The notes beneath the pieces are model-generated. The model was not told the DNA's origin. It saw only the letters and a list, made by a program, of their open reading frames with translations, and did no database searches. Below, piece by piece: positions 9,023-20,185 of a DNA stretch of 64,000 nucleotides. Origin of the DNA: Lactarius indigo (Eukaryota; Basidiomycota; Agaricomycetes; Russulales; Russulaceae); contig JAFKAC010000106.1 of assembly GCA_025766275.1 (NCBI GenBank), positions 62,001 to 126,000 of the forward strand. The letters are read 5' to 3'. The position numbers were made by a program, and so were the translations under genes. Within the stretch, counting starts at the first letter, position 1. Each line of letters starts with the position of its first letter.

Positions 9023-9948
9023 CCGGCGGTATGTATCCACGCATATGGCCAATTCACTAGTCTAACTGGTAGAAAGAATTTCCACGGTGCCCCCCTTTCC
9101 CGGCCTCCATAGATTCCCTCATGGTCGTCGCTTCAAGCAGTGGACAGGCGACGATTCTAAGGCCCTCATCAAGGTCTACATTCCTGCGATCGTTGGCTAT
9201 GTTCCGGATGAAATTATCTTGTGTCTACGCGCATTCATCGACGCGTGTTACATTGCTCGATGCCAGAACATCAACTCAGTTGCATTGGACGCCCTTGATC
9301 GTGCTTTGGATGACTTCAAGCAACTGCGCGAGGTGTTCCGGACTTCTGGTGTCAGGCCTAAAGGGTTCGCACTCCCCAGGCAACATTCGCTTTTCCATTA
9401 CCAGCGCATGATTGAAGATTTTGGTGCGCCGGGTGGCCTCTGTTCTTCCATCACCGAATCTCGTCATATTACAGCAGTCAAGAAACCATGGCGCCGATCA
9501 AATCGATATCAAGCTTTGGGACAAATGTTGCTCACCATTCAGCGGCTTGACAAACTCGCAGCTATGCGCTGCCATCTCGCTGCATCAGGCCTGTTACCAG
9601 GAGGGCGCACTGATATGCCAAGCACCTCCCAAACACCCAATCCTCCCCATTTGCCATCTGACGGGGATGATGAAGACGACGACGGGGGGCCTGTGGAGGA
9701 GAACGTGCTTGGGCATGTTGTATTGGCTCGGACTCCAGGTAAGTTGTGTTAATCGCTCTGAACATATGACCCCTGTCTGACTCCAGAAGCTCCCCATTAT
9801 CCGAAGGATATCGAAGGAATTGCTCGTCACATAGGCGAACCCAACCTACACTACATGAGCTGCGAGTGTATTGCCAATCAGCTAGGTACGACGTCAGATG
9901 CGATATCACTCGAAAGATGCAAGATATCTATTTTTCATTCTGCGGTGG
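9023..9948 (+). CDS. Plavaka-type transposase, middle segment
   Basis: Coding resumes after the gypsy element. The codon for the second Arg of DDIDRR is split by a 48-bp intron at 9,029-9,076 (gtatgt...aag). The next exon, from 9,077, reads ISTVPPFPGLHRFPHGRRFKQWTGD, a hallmark Plavaka block, and continues through YIPAIVGYVPDE, FALPRQHSLFHYQRMIEDFGAPGGLCSSITESRH and LGQMLLTIQRLDKLA. A second intron occupies 9,739-9,786 and the following exon reads EAPHYPKDIEGIARHIGEPNL. The segment includes the TGCGGTGG target duplication (9,941-9,948), where a hAT element interrupts codons for SAVATFF. No stops are seen in the exons. Confidence 0.87.
9941..9948. repeat. Target-site duplication (left) of the hAT element, TGCGGTGG
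   Basis: The 8-bp sequence TGCGGTGG precedes the left end of the hAT element and is repeated at 18,172-18,179 after its right end. Eight base pairs is the hAT target-duplication length. Confidence 0.96.
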
Positions 9949-9959
9949 TAGTGATGTCA

Positions 9960-10175
9960 AAGTTCGGTTCAGTCTGGTTCTTTACCCTTTGTGGCTGAAC
10001 TCCAGACCGGACCGAGGGTCCGGTTTTGGATATTGCCGAACCCCGAGCCGGACCCCGGTTCAGGGTTCACAATGGTCCAGTTCCAGTTCGGGGAGGCTGT
10101 GAACCCCGAACCGGACCTGAAGGGGATTTTGCGGTCCGGTTCCGGTTCAGGAGGTCGAACCGAACGCTAAATCGA
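9960..10175. repeat. hAT subterminal repeats, left
   Basis: This stretch is dense in GGTTC, CCGGTTC and the reverse GAACC/GGACC motifs. A matching cluster lies at about 18,010-18,150 at the other end. Subterminal motif clusters are the usual transposase-binding sites of hAT elements; that role is inferred here. Confidence 0.65.
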
Positions 10176-10589
10176 GGTTTGGGACAACGACGCTGCTTCC
10201 CTTTCCTGATTCGCGCTTCTTGCGAATTCTCGTACCGATGTTTTAAAAATCATTTTGTAGTCCAGAGTCCATACTCTTACCCACGTCTGCCGGGTTTAGG
10301 GACACAGTATTCTAGGATTGTCAAGGCCGTGAACAGATGTGCCACACTAGGTAATGCGCAAGGTGGACCGCACGGCTCAATAGTGATAGGTGTTGCAAGG
10401 GGTCACACATACTCCAGCTTGCAGTGCTTCAATTGGCCCTGGAACTTGAAGAGAAATAAGGCAAGTTGGCGACTCGGCGCTGATATATTCAGAGGAGACA
10501 AGCGGTGGAACGCAAAACGAACGACATGCTGCACGCTAGTATGCTATGGACTAAATACTGTATTTCTTCTATAGTCGTATTTTCTAATC

Positions 10590-13500
10590 TCACTGTAATG
10601 ACTCCAAGATTGAGTCAACGTCGATTGGTTCAATCTCAGTGTCTCCAACATAGTCAACATCTAATGACTGTACACGGGCGTCGAAGTGTTCTGCCGCCTG
10701 TGTGACGGCAGAGATATGCCCGTTCCTGTAAGCGCTTTTGAGAATTTGAAGCCCCTCGAAGATTTCTGGGGTCAGCAAATTTCTTCGTGAGCAGCCAGTT
10801 ATCCCCCCACTGCTAAATGCGCGTTCCGATGGTGTAGCTGATCCCTGGATTGCGAGGTAATCCCGGGCGATCCTCTTCAGTGTGGGGTATTTCGCATCGC
10901 TTTGGGTCTTCGTTTCCATATGCATTCATTAAAAGTACGCTGGACACAAATAAAAGAACTCACCCCCCACCACGAAACGACATCGGCCACACTCTCGACC
11001 CCAGAATGTAGGTATTGCTTGAGTTCATCGCGAGGATTGCCATCCGCCTTCTCTTTTTGTTGGAACAGCTTGACAGCCTCCAGAAGGTACGAACCGCCGT
11101 AGTGGGCCGATGGCTTAGGCACAGGTGGCACGATGGTGTCTTCAGTACGCGTTGTAGTTTCCGGAGTAATATAATATTTGTCGAACTAACGAGTTGATAT
11201 CGGTATAAGAACAATTGAATATTAAAAAGATCACGTACCACTTCCTCAAGCTCCCTCATAGCAACGGCATATTGTTCGTGATCCCATCGGACTCGGAAAT
11301 AAAGATCCTTGAGATTTGGATCAAGAACTGGTGTAGTCAGCTCAAAGTTAAGAACAAGTACAAGTGTGAGAACTCACCGACACATATGAAATAAGTAACG
11401 CGTGAGCCTTCGACACGAGTATACCACTTGCGAAGATTCTTGAGTCCTTCGTTCAGCGCGTCCTTCAGCTCGCGGTATTGAATGTGATCAGCCATAGTCT
11501 CCCAGTTTTTGATGAGGAACTCGAAAGTTGAGAGAACACGCCAGACGGTCGGGGTGTGCTCTTTCGAGAACGTCTGCTGAGCGTTGGACAGCTCCTGGTA
11601 GAGTATGAACAATAGAGAGAAGGCGGGAATTGGAAGAAAAAAAAACACACCCTTATGGAAGATTTGATATTTACGAGCCGTTCCCAGTCTTTCTGCGTCA
11701 GCTGAAAGTCGGCGTAGCTCCGCTGCCCGGTCAAGTTTGGGACTTGGTCGTTCGCATCTGCGAGCAGAACAAATTGTTCAATTCCCTGTAGGAGATAAGT
11801 GTCAGTGATTGAGATGATGAAAACGCGACACGCACCAATCGTAACTTGAGGAACCGGTCGAGGAAGCTGTAGAGGGACCCCCAGCGAGTTCGGATCCACA
11901 CGATAAGCTCCAACGGCGCAGCCCCAACTTGAATGCAGGCCTCCCTGAAGTAGGCTCTGGCCTGCGGCGATTTACGAATCTGCAGTGCAACACACACACA
12001 TTAGTGCAAACGCAAGTCCGGTGTGGAAGGAACTTACCTGTTTGACCAAGGCGACTGCTTTTCCGAGTGAACTACCTGAGTCGAAGACCTCCTCGTCCTC
12101 GTCCTCGTCCGAGTTGTTATCGGGGTCCTCCAGGTCTGGCCTGGTAAAAGCGTTCCTACGATTCGTGTCAGAGCCTAAACCCGGCGCGACCTTCTGTATA
12201 AAGTGCTTCGCTGCGAGGTGGAGTGAGTGTTCCATGCACCTGAGAGTTCAATTAGAATGTGTTCGGGAATACCTGGATGTAGCAGGACTTACAACATATC
12301 GTGTTCTACGGCGCTCCACTCGTCTTCTGTAGCGGCAAGCTTGTTCTGGAGCACGTGAATAGTTGTCCGATTGACAGCTGCCCCATCACTGGTAAACCAG
12401 CCGATCTACGTGGGTTCCGAGTGAGTTACAAGAAGAGAGAGACAACGAAAGCGTTACCTTTCCATGAAGCCCGTAGCTGTCTAGCGTACGAGCCAGGATG
12501 TCGGCGATATTCTTACCCGTGTGCCTACCCTTAATTTCCTCAAATATGAGCTGTTCACACTTGAGGCGCCATATGTGCGGTTGATCTGCTGGTGCATCTA
12601 TATAGTGGGCCGTGACAGATAGATAGGGGTCTCCAGGTTCCGAGGTCCACGCGTCGAAAGTGAACGATATCTTGCCAGGGGCTCTCTTCATGTTCTCACG
12701 CATTCTTCCCTGTGCAATGTGAACACGTCTAAGTACCTCGGCGCGAATTGTGTTGCGGGAGGGTATGTCCTTCTCCAAAAGAGAAGGCCGACAGAACTTG
12801 AGGAGGCGGCGAAAAGCCCCACGCTCGACCAACAAGAATGCCTGAGGGCGGAAGAAGATCAAATTATAAAGTATTATAATGTGCGTATTCACTCACCTCG
12901 TCTTCACAGACAATAAGCTCGATGATGTGGTTGAGTAAGCCTGCGGTTGTAAATGGAGGGACCTTCGGTTCGCGAGTGACCACGCCATCTAAACTTGTCT
13001 GGGTGAGACTACACGAAATGTGAACCGATTGTCAAGTGAATATGGGATAGCGGCGACATACCTGCTGCTGCGTGAACCGGCAGGAAGGCGGGAGAGGGCG
13101 CGGGGATGTGGCTCGATGCCAAGTACTTTACAGCGTTTGCGATACAAGTTTACATGATGCCTAGAAAGGATCAGAAGATCGCGCAAATAGAGTAGTAGAT
13201 TACCTTGCAATATGCATCCGCAAAGAGCTCGTGCTTCCTGTCAATATGCACGAGTTCCGGTTGATCGAGAGATCCTTCCTTCAAATAACTTCAGTGAACG
13301 AAGGGAAAACAGGAAAATAAAATATACTCACTCGCAGATCGTGCACAAGTGTGCATCGGAGATCTTGCCTGAAACCGGGTGCTTATACTCCTTTTTCTGT
13401 TTAAAGATAAGGAGGATATCTGCCGTAGGGTTTTGTCTCGGTTTGAAGTTCAGGGCCTGAATAATCGATGAGATTATTTACGGAGATGTGAGTAGGCGAC

Positions 13501-14005
13501 ATACCTCATGGTCCGCATCTGCCATCGCCCTGATAGACCCATAGCCGCCGGTGGACGTAAGATTACCCACATCTTGTGACTCCATGGAAGCGTCACTGTC
13601 AGGCACGTTGGACACGAGGTCATTCACATTGTGTGTTGGCACCACGGAACTGTCATCGTCATCGCCGTCGTCGCCGTCGTATGATGAGGCATTGTCGATA
13701 TTGACACTGATCTTGCGTGCGATGCGCCGATCTCCAGTAGACGTACTTGAGGCCTTGCGTTTGGCAGCCGGTTTAACACCTCTTGTCACTGCAGAACCCG
13801 AAGACGCCTCGGCTGCCTCAAGAGCTCGCCGAGATGGGCAATGAGCACGTCCTGATCGCCTAGTGCTGACAGCAGAACCACCCAAGCTCTGAGAAGGAAA
13901 TGGGATCGACTCATCTGCGTCGAATGTCCAAGTCATCTCCGAGGCGTCCTTCAACGATCCATCGGGTCGGACGGCGTGCCCCGGATCTTCCGTGTTCGAG
14001 GACAT
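10590..14005 (-). CDS. hAT family transposase (multi-exon)
   Basis: The minus-strand gene starts at ATG 14,005 and ends at the stop at 10,590-10,592, with at least ten short introns. Exon 1 (14,005-13,505) is acidic and Ser-rich and may hold nuclear signals. The next exons give a BED-like Cys/His region (KHPVSGKISDAHLCTICE ... RKHELFADAYCK). The catalytic core follows with SFTFDAWTSEP near 12,650, the block EHSLHLAAKHFIQK near 12,230 and the hAT Arg-Trp motif in IRTRWGSLYSFL near 11,890. The last exon has the C-terminal dimerisation domain (YPTLKRIARDYLAIQGS, SERAFSSGG, LTPEIFEGLQILKSA). Between 11,950 and 12,200 there is an acidic insert (NNSDEDEDEEVF). The domains seem intact, so this copy may encode an active transposase. 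Confidence 0.88.
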
Positions 14006-14843
14006 TGTCTAAAAGATGAGCTGGTTGTCGTAGGGACATACCTTGCTTTTATCCTTTTTTTGCCCCCTCTGTACGTTAACGTCGCAGAGGTGAAGAAGTG
14101 CATTTGAGGTGTTTCGAATTGACCTAGAGGACCGTGGAGGTGGTGAGGTAGCGAGAAAATAACTCGTGATGAGAGGACAACCTGTCGGCCCGACAACCTG
14201 TCGGCCCAACACGTGACTGGGCTTCCCAGATCTGCGTTGACTCATGTTTCATCTTTTTTCCCATCACTCGCTTCGATTTTTAACAAGCTTTCTTTCCTTC
14301 CCCCACCATCGTCTCACGTCTAGTCGCCTCTTCGCCTCGCCAGATGCCCAACTACTCCGACGTCAACGGCTGTCCTCGACTACCTACACCATAGCCGACA
14401 ATGCCGAGGTCGAAACATCGTCAAGGGTCGCACATCAAAACACTCCCTGTCTTGCGGGCTGTCGTCAAGGGTCTCGCCTTCAGGCTGTCGTCAAGGATCT
14501 CGCCTCAGAACATTTCCTCCATCCCCTGTCCGGCGGGGCCTTGTCATTGTATATACTTTCGGCGGCCAATGACCGGCCTGTTTGTCGGGAAAAGGTGCGC
14601 CGCATTAAATCATTCCTCGTCTCGCGGGCTGTTGTCAAGGGGTCCTGCCTCCAGGCTGTCGTCAAGGATCTTGCCCCAGAACATTCTCTCCATCCCCTGT
14701 CCTGCAGGCCCTTGTCGTTGTATATACCTTCGGCGGCCGATGACCGGCCTGTTTGTCTGAAAAAGGTGCGCCGCAATCTTAGTTTCTCTCTTGTACTATC
14801 TATCTACAGGGTTGGCCATTACCACTCCTGTTGTTCCCTTCGT
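14006..14843 (+). repeat. Dispersed pyrimidine-rich repeat, copy A, with a 170-bp tandem duplication
   Basis: From about 14,215 to 14,810 the plus strand is C/T-rich and non-coding. It resembles minus-strand sequence at 17,430-16,640 (shared blocks CCCATCACTCGCTTCG, CCCCCACCAT, the order of short words around CAAGGGTC). Inside it, 14,454-14,623 is repeated in tandem at 14,624-14,790 with a few differences. The 14,006-14,215 part is the 5' flank of the hAT transposase and holds a small direct repeat, CAACCTGTCGGCCC twice. Confidence 0.6.
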
Positions 14844-15742
14844 TTACGTGCGTAGGCGCTTCCATCCCCCCTCCGGCAGTGGGGCGTTACTCATCATGGC
14901 GGCGACCCTCTTTTTGGCGTTGGCACGTTCTTGGGCTTCATCACTGTCAGGCTCGTTTTTATGTAAGTCCCCTGAGATGATACGAGCATTGGTGCTGTCG
15001 TCGGTGTCAGCTTGGCTTGAAGCTTGTAAGTTCGCTTTCCAATTGGCCCGGATGTTGGACCCCCCCGATACTAGTAGGGTGGCATTGCATCGCTTGAGGC
15101 CTTTAGTGGCATTCCTGGATACGGCAGTAAGTGAGAAGTCCGAGTATTCGGTCTCATCAGCCGAGCATTCGGTCTCATCGTCACCGCCCAGAGACTCGCC
15201 CGGACAGCTTGCAACTCTGCTGTCCCCGAGGTTGCCCATCATGTCCGCGGCAGGCCTAGCTTCACAGGTCACTATACGCTACTAGGTCAATTGATCGCAC
15301 TTACTCTGTGTCAGGTTTGGTTTCGGCAGTATCCAAGACCGAGTATTCGGTCTCATCGTCTGGGTATTCGGTCTCATCGTCTGGGTATTCGGTCTCATCA
15401 GCCGAGAATTCGGTCTCATCATCACCGCCCAGAGACCCGCCCAGACAGCTTGCGACTCTGCTGTCCCCAAAGTTGCCCATCATGTCCACGGCAGGCCTAG
15501 CTTCACAGGTCATTATATGTTACTAGGTCAAATGATCGCACTTACTCTGTGTCAGGTTCCGTTTCGCCAGTATCCAAGACCCTGAAAGACTTCATGTACG
15601 TTGAAACGCTACTTAGGCTGGGGAGTTGAATTTCCGCCACTGATCTTGTTGCTGGCTTGGGACCCCCCTCAGTCATTGTGATCCGCGCGATGGCCACCTG
15701 ACGCCTTGCATTGGCATGTGATAGACGTATCCCAACAGGCAT
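14844..15742 (-). CDS. Passenger gene in the hAT element; truncated member of an unknown gene family
   Basis: Three exons read cleanly: 15,742-15,546, 15,496-15,305 and 15,255-14,844, joined by 49-bp introns with gtaagt donors and the same phase. Exon 2 plus its intron is a 241-bp tandem duplicate of the start of exon 3 (both open PAxDMMGN, then DSRVASC and DDETE repeats). The start MPVGIRLSHANARRQ resembles the start MPVSTRASNADAHPG of the gene at 20,186. The end of exon 3 (KGLKRCNAT, SGDLHKNEP, SNAPLPEGGWKRLR) resembles KGIKRCDAI, SGAFHEDEP and TPLPEGDRKRQR there. The stop at 14,844-14,846 overlaps a GTAAAC that matches the donor position of the related gene, so the 3' half is probably missing. 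Function unknown. Confidence 0.6.
15255..15496 (-). repeat. Tandem 241-bp exon+intron duplication
   Basis: The unit is one 192-bp exon plus one 49-bp intron, repeated with few changes relative to the sequence immediately downstream. Inside exon 2 the codons for DDETEY are further repeated three times. Reading frame and splice phase are preserved. Confidence 0.75.
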
Positions 15743-18009
15743 GTTGGAGACTCGGGGAGGATGGAAGAGGCGTGGCGTAGGGTAATAAATAAATAAAGGT
15801 GTGTGTCTCTATCTTCGATCATTCGATTTTCTTATGACACCACTCGCAATCCTGTGTGTCGCACAATGAAGTCGGAAGCACCAATGAACATGAATTGGCG
15901 GGGTGGTGCTAATGCCCGAGAAAGGCGGACGTTGGACAGGCGACTGAAACGACTGAGTGGTTTCAAGGCTACCACAGTACATAAGAGTCTAATGTACGTC
16001 ACACGGACAGTGCGACACTCGGACAGGATTGTAAGTGACAACATAACGAACCGAATATATAGTGTTGTAATAGACCGAGTGTATGGCGTCTGTGTATCCC
16101 TGGGGTCCAAAAATCATGTAAAAGCTGTTTCGTCGACGGGTAGAAACAGACTGACCTTTGTTTTTTTACCCCCACACCACACCTCTTCCATTCTCTTTGA
16201 GACGGGGTCAATCTTGTCTGGGAGACGAACCGGATACGGGCCCATATGCGCTCATGCATGCCTCCGCGGTGACTGCACCTGAGCCTGGGTGCGCGTAGAC
16301 TAGCGACTCGAGCGCTCTGACCATTACCTCGGGAATGGGATTGTGTTGGGCGGGAGCGTGGCAGAGTGGATCCATGTAGCGCTACCCATCCTCGGGCTCT
16401 TCCATGTGGTGTCGATCTTCCTCGACCGCCGGAATCCCACAGTAGAGTAATGACGTCGACGAGATTACTAAGTCCCGTAGTCGAGAGCGTGCGTAAGAAG
16501 CCTCAAGGGGGATGGTGCGTTGCCCAGTAAAGGGCTGCAGGCGGGCACGCATGAGTGAAAACACGTACCTAGGGCCCTAGGGCTGCAGCGGCAGACAGCC
16601 CCCCTGTCGTGACTCCTATTCTGATTATTAGTTAGGGTCGTGCTTTCGAGCTCAAATGTATTTTATTAAACGCGAGTTCGACCCTCATATACCTCAAGCA
16701 ACAGTAAGTAGGGGTGGTGTAGTCGAAAATGCCAAGTCGAGATTGGGCTGGTAGATATCGCAAGTAGGGGAAAGTAAGTAAGTAAGTAAGGAGGGGCTTT
16801 AGCGACAGAGTCCGTGAGTCGGAAAGGTGAGGATAACACGCATAAGCGGGTCCCAAGGTCCGCGGTCTTGAATGAAGCTGGAACCAGGAAGGCCAGTGAA
16901 ACGGGGTAAATGGGTAGCGCAAGAGGGGTAAGTAGACGAGACATGTTGGTCCGAAACGAACGTGAGAAAGAACGATATTGGCCGAAGAGGCAGTACGAGT
17001 TGGTTTTGACAAGGCACGCAGCGCACTGGAGGAAGCGAAAAGTAAGAGATTCGAAGGGTCAAAGGGAGGTTTGAGGCGTACCTTTGCTTGAGACAAAGAG
17101 CGTGACACAAGGCCTGTCAGCCGAGGGTATACGCGTTGACAATGTTGCACGGTTGTGCGAAAGTTAGGTAAAGAAAGGCTCGCAACACGGGGAACAGAAG
17201 GGAGTATGTTTTGAAGCGAGACCCTTGGTGACGTTTTGAGCGAGTTGCCTTCAGGTATGGTGTGGGTGGACGAGGGCCGTCGGAGTCGGAGTGGTTGGAC
17301 ATTGGGAAAGGGCGAAGGAGCGACTGGGGTTGAGACAAGATGGTGGGGGAAAGAAAGAAAGAAAGTTGGAGAACGAAGCGAGTGATGGGCTTTTGATAAA
17401 TGGCGAAGACCGCTGATCTTCCTTCCGAGGATGGAGAGCCGAGTCATGTGTCAGGCTGATGATTCTGAAACGACCGAAAGCACTTACAAGGGCCGCGGCA
17501 CCCTCACACTGCACAGGCCGCCAACGTCCACGGTTGTTGGTGCTGTCGCCCAGGAGGCAAAATTAAAACGAAAGAATGAATCTATGATTAAAGAGAATGA
17601 GGACATACCGAGTGGAAGCTGTTCCGCGTGAAAACAGCTCTATGCAAAGCCCGAGGGCTAACTGGTTGGCCGTCGATCTTGCCGTCGATGATGATGTCTT
17701 GATCGTTTGGCCGAAGGCCTGCAGTGTTGGCGAACTGCGTGAAAGGTGCCTTGAATCAGTCTTCAGGTAGCGGGAGCAATTTACTGCATTGAACGGCCCG
17801 TTGTAGGGCGAGACAAAGGACTTGTGGTGGTGACTGTGGCAGGGTGCCAGGTATCTGTGCGAGTGCGCCGTTAAATGGCAAGTTATGTGAGGCGACATTT
17901 GCGTCAAGTTCGTAATTGCTCACCTAAACTCGCTGCCTAAACCAAGTTCCAGCGCGTACATCTCAGCTAGATGCGAGAGTCAAGAATACCTGAGTCCGAA
18001 CGCGTTCGG
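15743..18009 (-). repeat. Right part of hAT: dispersed repeat copy B and unassigned DNA
   Basis: The minus strand from about 17,430 to 16,640 is pyrimidine-rich and resembles copy A. It lies upstream of the passenger gene in the same orientation, just as plus-strand copy C lies upstream of the gene at 20,186. A long minus-strand frame across it (17,447-16,632) is Ser/Pro/Leu-rich low complexity and is not credible as a protein. I see no other gene in 15,743-16,640 or 17,450-18,009. Confidence 0.5.
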
Positions 18010-18150
18010 AAGCGTTCACCTACGGTTCAGCAGAATCTGAGTCTTGCTGAACCACGAACGGAACTGTGGTCCGGTCCAGGACAGTCGGCCGAACCTGAAC
18101 CCAAGATTGGGGTCTGGTTCAGTTAGGTTCGGGTCCGAACCAAAGTTCAG
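18010..18150. repeat. hAT subterminal repeats, right
   Basis: This is a cluster of GGTTC/GAACC and GGTCCGG-like motifs next to the right terminal inverted repeat, mirroring the left cluster at 9,960-10,175. Confidence 0.6.
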
Positions 18151-18171
18151 AACCGAACTTTGACATCACTA

Positions 18172-18646
18172 TGCGGTGGCCACATTTTTCTCTCCAAGCG
18201 ACCCCTGTGGTACACGGGGCATGCGACGCGAATGCATTCGTTCAACACCTTCATGGCGAGGCCACGAGCCACGCCGCGACTGTGCTTTTATCGTTGAGGA
18301 TGACACTCAGCCGGGGATGTTGGGGATGGCCGTCGTACAAGTACAGCTCCTTTTCTCTGTTCTTTACGGAGACGTGTGCTATCCCTGTGCACTCGTTGAG
18401 TGGTTCACGAGGGTGGGGTGTGACCGAACAACTGGGCTTTGGGTGGTGCGACCAGATATCACACGTGGTAAACGAGACAGGACTGTGGTGCACCTGGATT
18501 CCTTCCTGTGGGCAGCCCACCTTATTCCAGTCTACGGCAAGAGGAAGATACCTTTGGACTTTCATTATACGTACTCACTAGATACATTTAGTGCGTATTA
18601 CGTCAACAAGTACATAGATCACCACGCAAACGAAGTCGCATTCTAG
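18172..18646 (+). CDS. Plavaka-type transposase, 3' segment with stop
   Basis: Right after the hAT element the Plavaka frame continues from SAV into ATFFSPSDPCGTRGMRRE, then through GMLGMAVVQVQLLFS, CYPCALVEWFTRVG, TGLWVVRPD, VVHLDSFLWAAHLIPVYG and DTFSAYYVNKYIDHHANEVAF to a TAG at 18,644-18,646. All are conserved C-terminal Plavaka blocks. With both inserts ignored, the protein shows no frameshift, so the gene was probably intact when first hit. Confidence 0.88.
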
Positions 18647-20185
18647 TAATTTGCCAGCCAAATGACAAAGTTGCATGGCGCACATTCGGCCCGTTTCGGA
18701 CTCGTCGGTCGGACCTCGTGGCCTCAGACTCTATTATCCTATCTCGCGTCATCTTTTCCCCCATCTTTTTTCTCTATACCACCACCTTGTTGCTCTTTTT
18801 ATTTGGACCCACCCTCGTCGCTCATTACCTCGTCTGGCATTGACGGCCGGCCTCGATCACCCATTCCTCTCCAGTCAACTCCCTATTCGCAGCGCCATGA
18901 AGGGTTCCGCTTCAAGACAGTTTCCTTGCCATTCTTCGTCGCTCAGACCTTCTTTTGCCTGCCCCCCTCGTGACTCTACAATCTCGTCCATGCGTTCATT
19001 CCCGGTTGATCATCATCACGCCCCCATCCATTCATGTCAATAACATTCAGCTTGGAGTCGCGCTCAGGCAAAGGTGGGTCGACTTTCTGTCATCTCTATT
19101 AACTAATTCTTGACTTTCGTTTTAGTTTGCCTCATTGACGCCACCTGCGCCACCTCTTTGACCATACTCCGTCCTCATTTGCGTTTCTTTTGACTCTTCG
19201 GCTCTGACCACCTACTTGTCTCCATTCCTCTCGTTCACTTGCGATACTTACTCCCCCGTTCACTCTTGACAATTCGCTCTGGTTTAGTACACATCGGCAG
19301 AGTCATCTTGCACCTGTGGATGTCGACCTTACCATAGTCTTGCCCTTAGCTTTCTATCTTCCATCCTCCATCGATATCATCTGGTCTTTCCCTTAGCTTT
19401 CCATCTTCTGTCCTCCATCGATATCATCTGGACTTTTACTTTACCTTTCCACCATTTCACATTTCCACTTCTCTCAACGTTGCTCACCCTTACTTACAAG
19501 TACACGATGTATTTAAGGGCTTTGGGTCTATGTTCAATATCAGCATCGGTTCCCCCATTCACCCTCTTCATCTTTCTCCTGTGTGACAATCAAACTTATT
19601 GGGGCAGGTATAAGTTGAAGACACCTGTGCGGGCCTTGCATAGCACTTTCGCTTACTTCCTACCGTTTTTACGGTCCCTTTTCGCTCGTCCTTCCTTGGA
19701 CCGGCCGTTGGCTCATTGACCTCCAGAGTCTTTCGTTCATTATTTCGCTAGCCGCAACCCTCATTCGCTTAGTATGTGAGCGTGAATGAAACATTGTTAT
19801 TGAATGTGCGCCACACAATCGATCGCATAAAATGGTTTCTGAGGCTTCGCCTGGAAACACAATATTTTAAGCCTATCAAAGAGGCGGCTGCATTACCGGC
19901 CAAATGGATCCGAAGCATGAACGAAGTTGCTGTCCAAGTCGTTAAGTGCACGCCGCATGCAAACACATCGTCCTGACACGCCAGGTTCATGGTCATGGAA
20001 ACCAAAGTGTTAAAGCTATAACTAAGAAGCAGCGCTTCCTTAGCCTTCCGATGTGCGGCACACGGACGGAATAAACAGAAACACAGTACCCTAAAATGAC
20101 AGGATTATCGATGGGTGGGACAGACGGTCCCCTTTTGTACCCACTCACCATCATTCACCCACTCTCCGAGTGAGTCTCCTCCAAT
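18647..20185 (+). repeat. Dispersed pyrimidine-rich repeat, copy C, and 5' flank of the next gene
   Basis: About 18,690-19,790 is C/T-rich plus-strand sequence resembling copies A and B (for example the words around GAAGGGTTCCGCTTCAAGACA). Around 19,345-19,440 a 65-bp segment is repeated in tandem (TTTCTATCTTCCATCCTCC... with ATCGATATCATCTGG twice). No coding sequence is supported. The last 30 bp before the ATG at 20,186 (CCGAGTGAGTCTCCTCCAAT) resemble the same position before the hAT passenger gene. Confidence 0.5.

Larger units (their letters stand above)
9949..18171 (-). mobile_element. Large hAT DNA transposon with passenger sequence (8,223 bp)
   Basis: The left end starts TAGTGATGTCAAAG (9,949 onward) and the right end is its exact inverse (18,150-18,171), giving a 22-bp perfect terminal inverted repeat with the TAGTG start typical of hAT elements. 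Eight-base duplications flank it. The left 4 kb holds a complete hAT transposase on the minus strand; the right 4 kb holds a truncated passenger gene and dispersed pyrimidine-rich repeats. About 200 bp inside each end are many GGTTC/GAACC and CCGGTTC motifs that may bind transposase. It sits inside the Plavaka coding sequence, so it inserted after Plavaka. Its order relative to the gypsy insertion cannot be told. Confidence 0.95.

Noticed and set aside
16632..17447. Minus-strand frame of 271 codons in the right part of the hAT
   Set aside because: Composition is Ser/Pro/Leu-rich from a pyrimidine-rich repeat, and related repeat copies do not keep the frame.
18171..18581. Alternative plus-strand frame starting at the hAT right edge
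   Set aside because: It is out of frame with the Plavaka C-terminal exon, which has clear conserved blocks.
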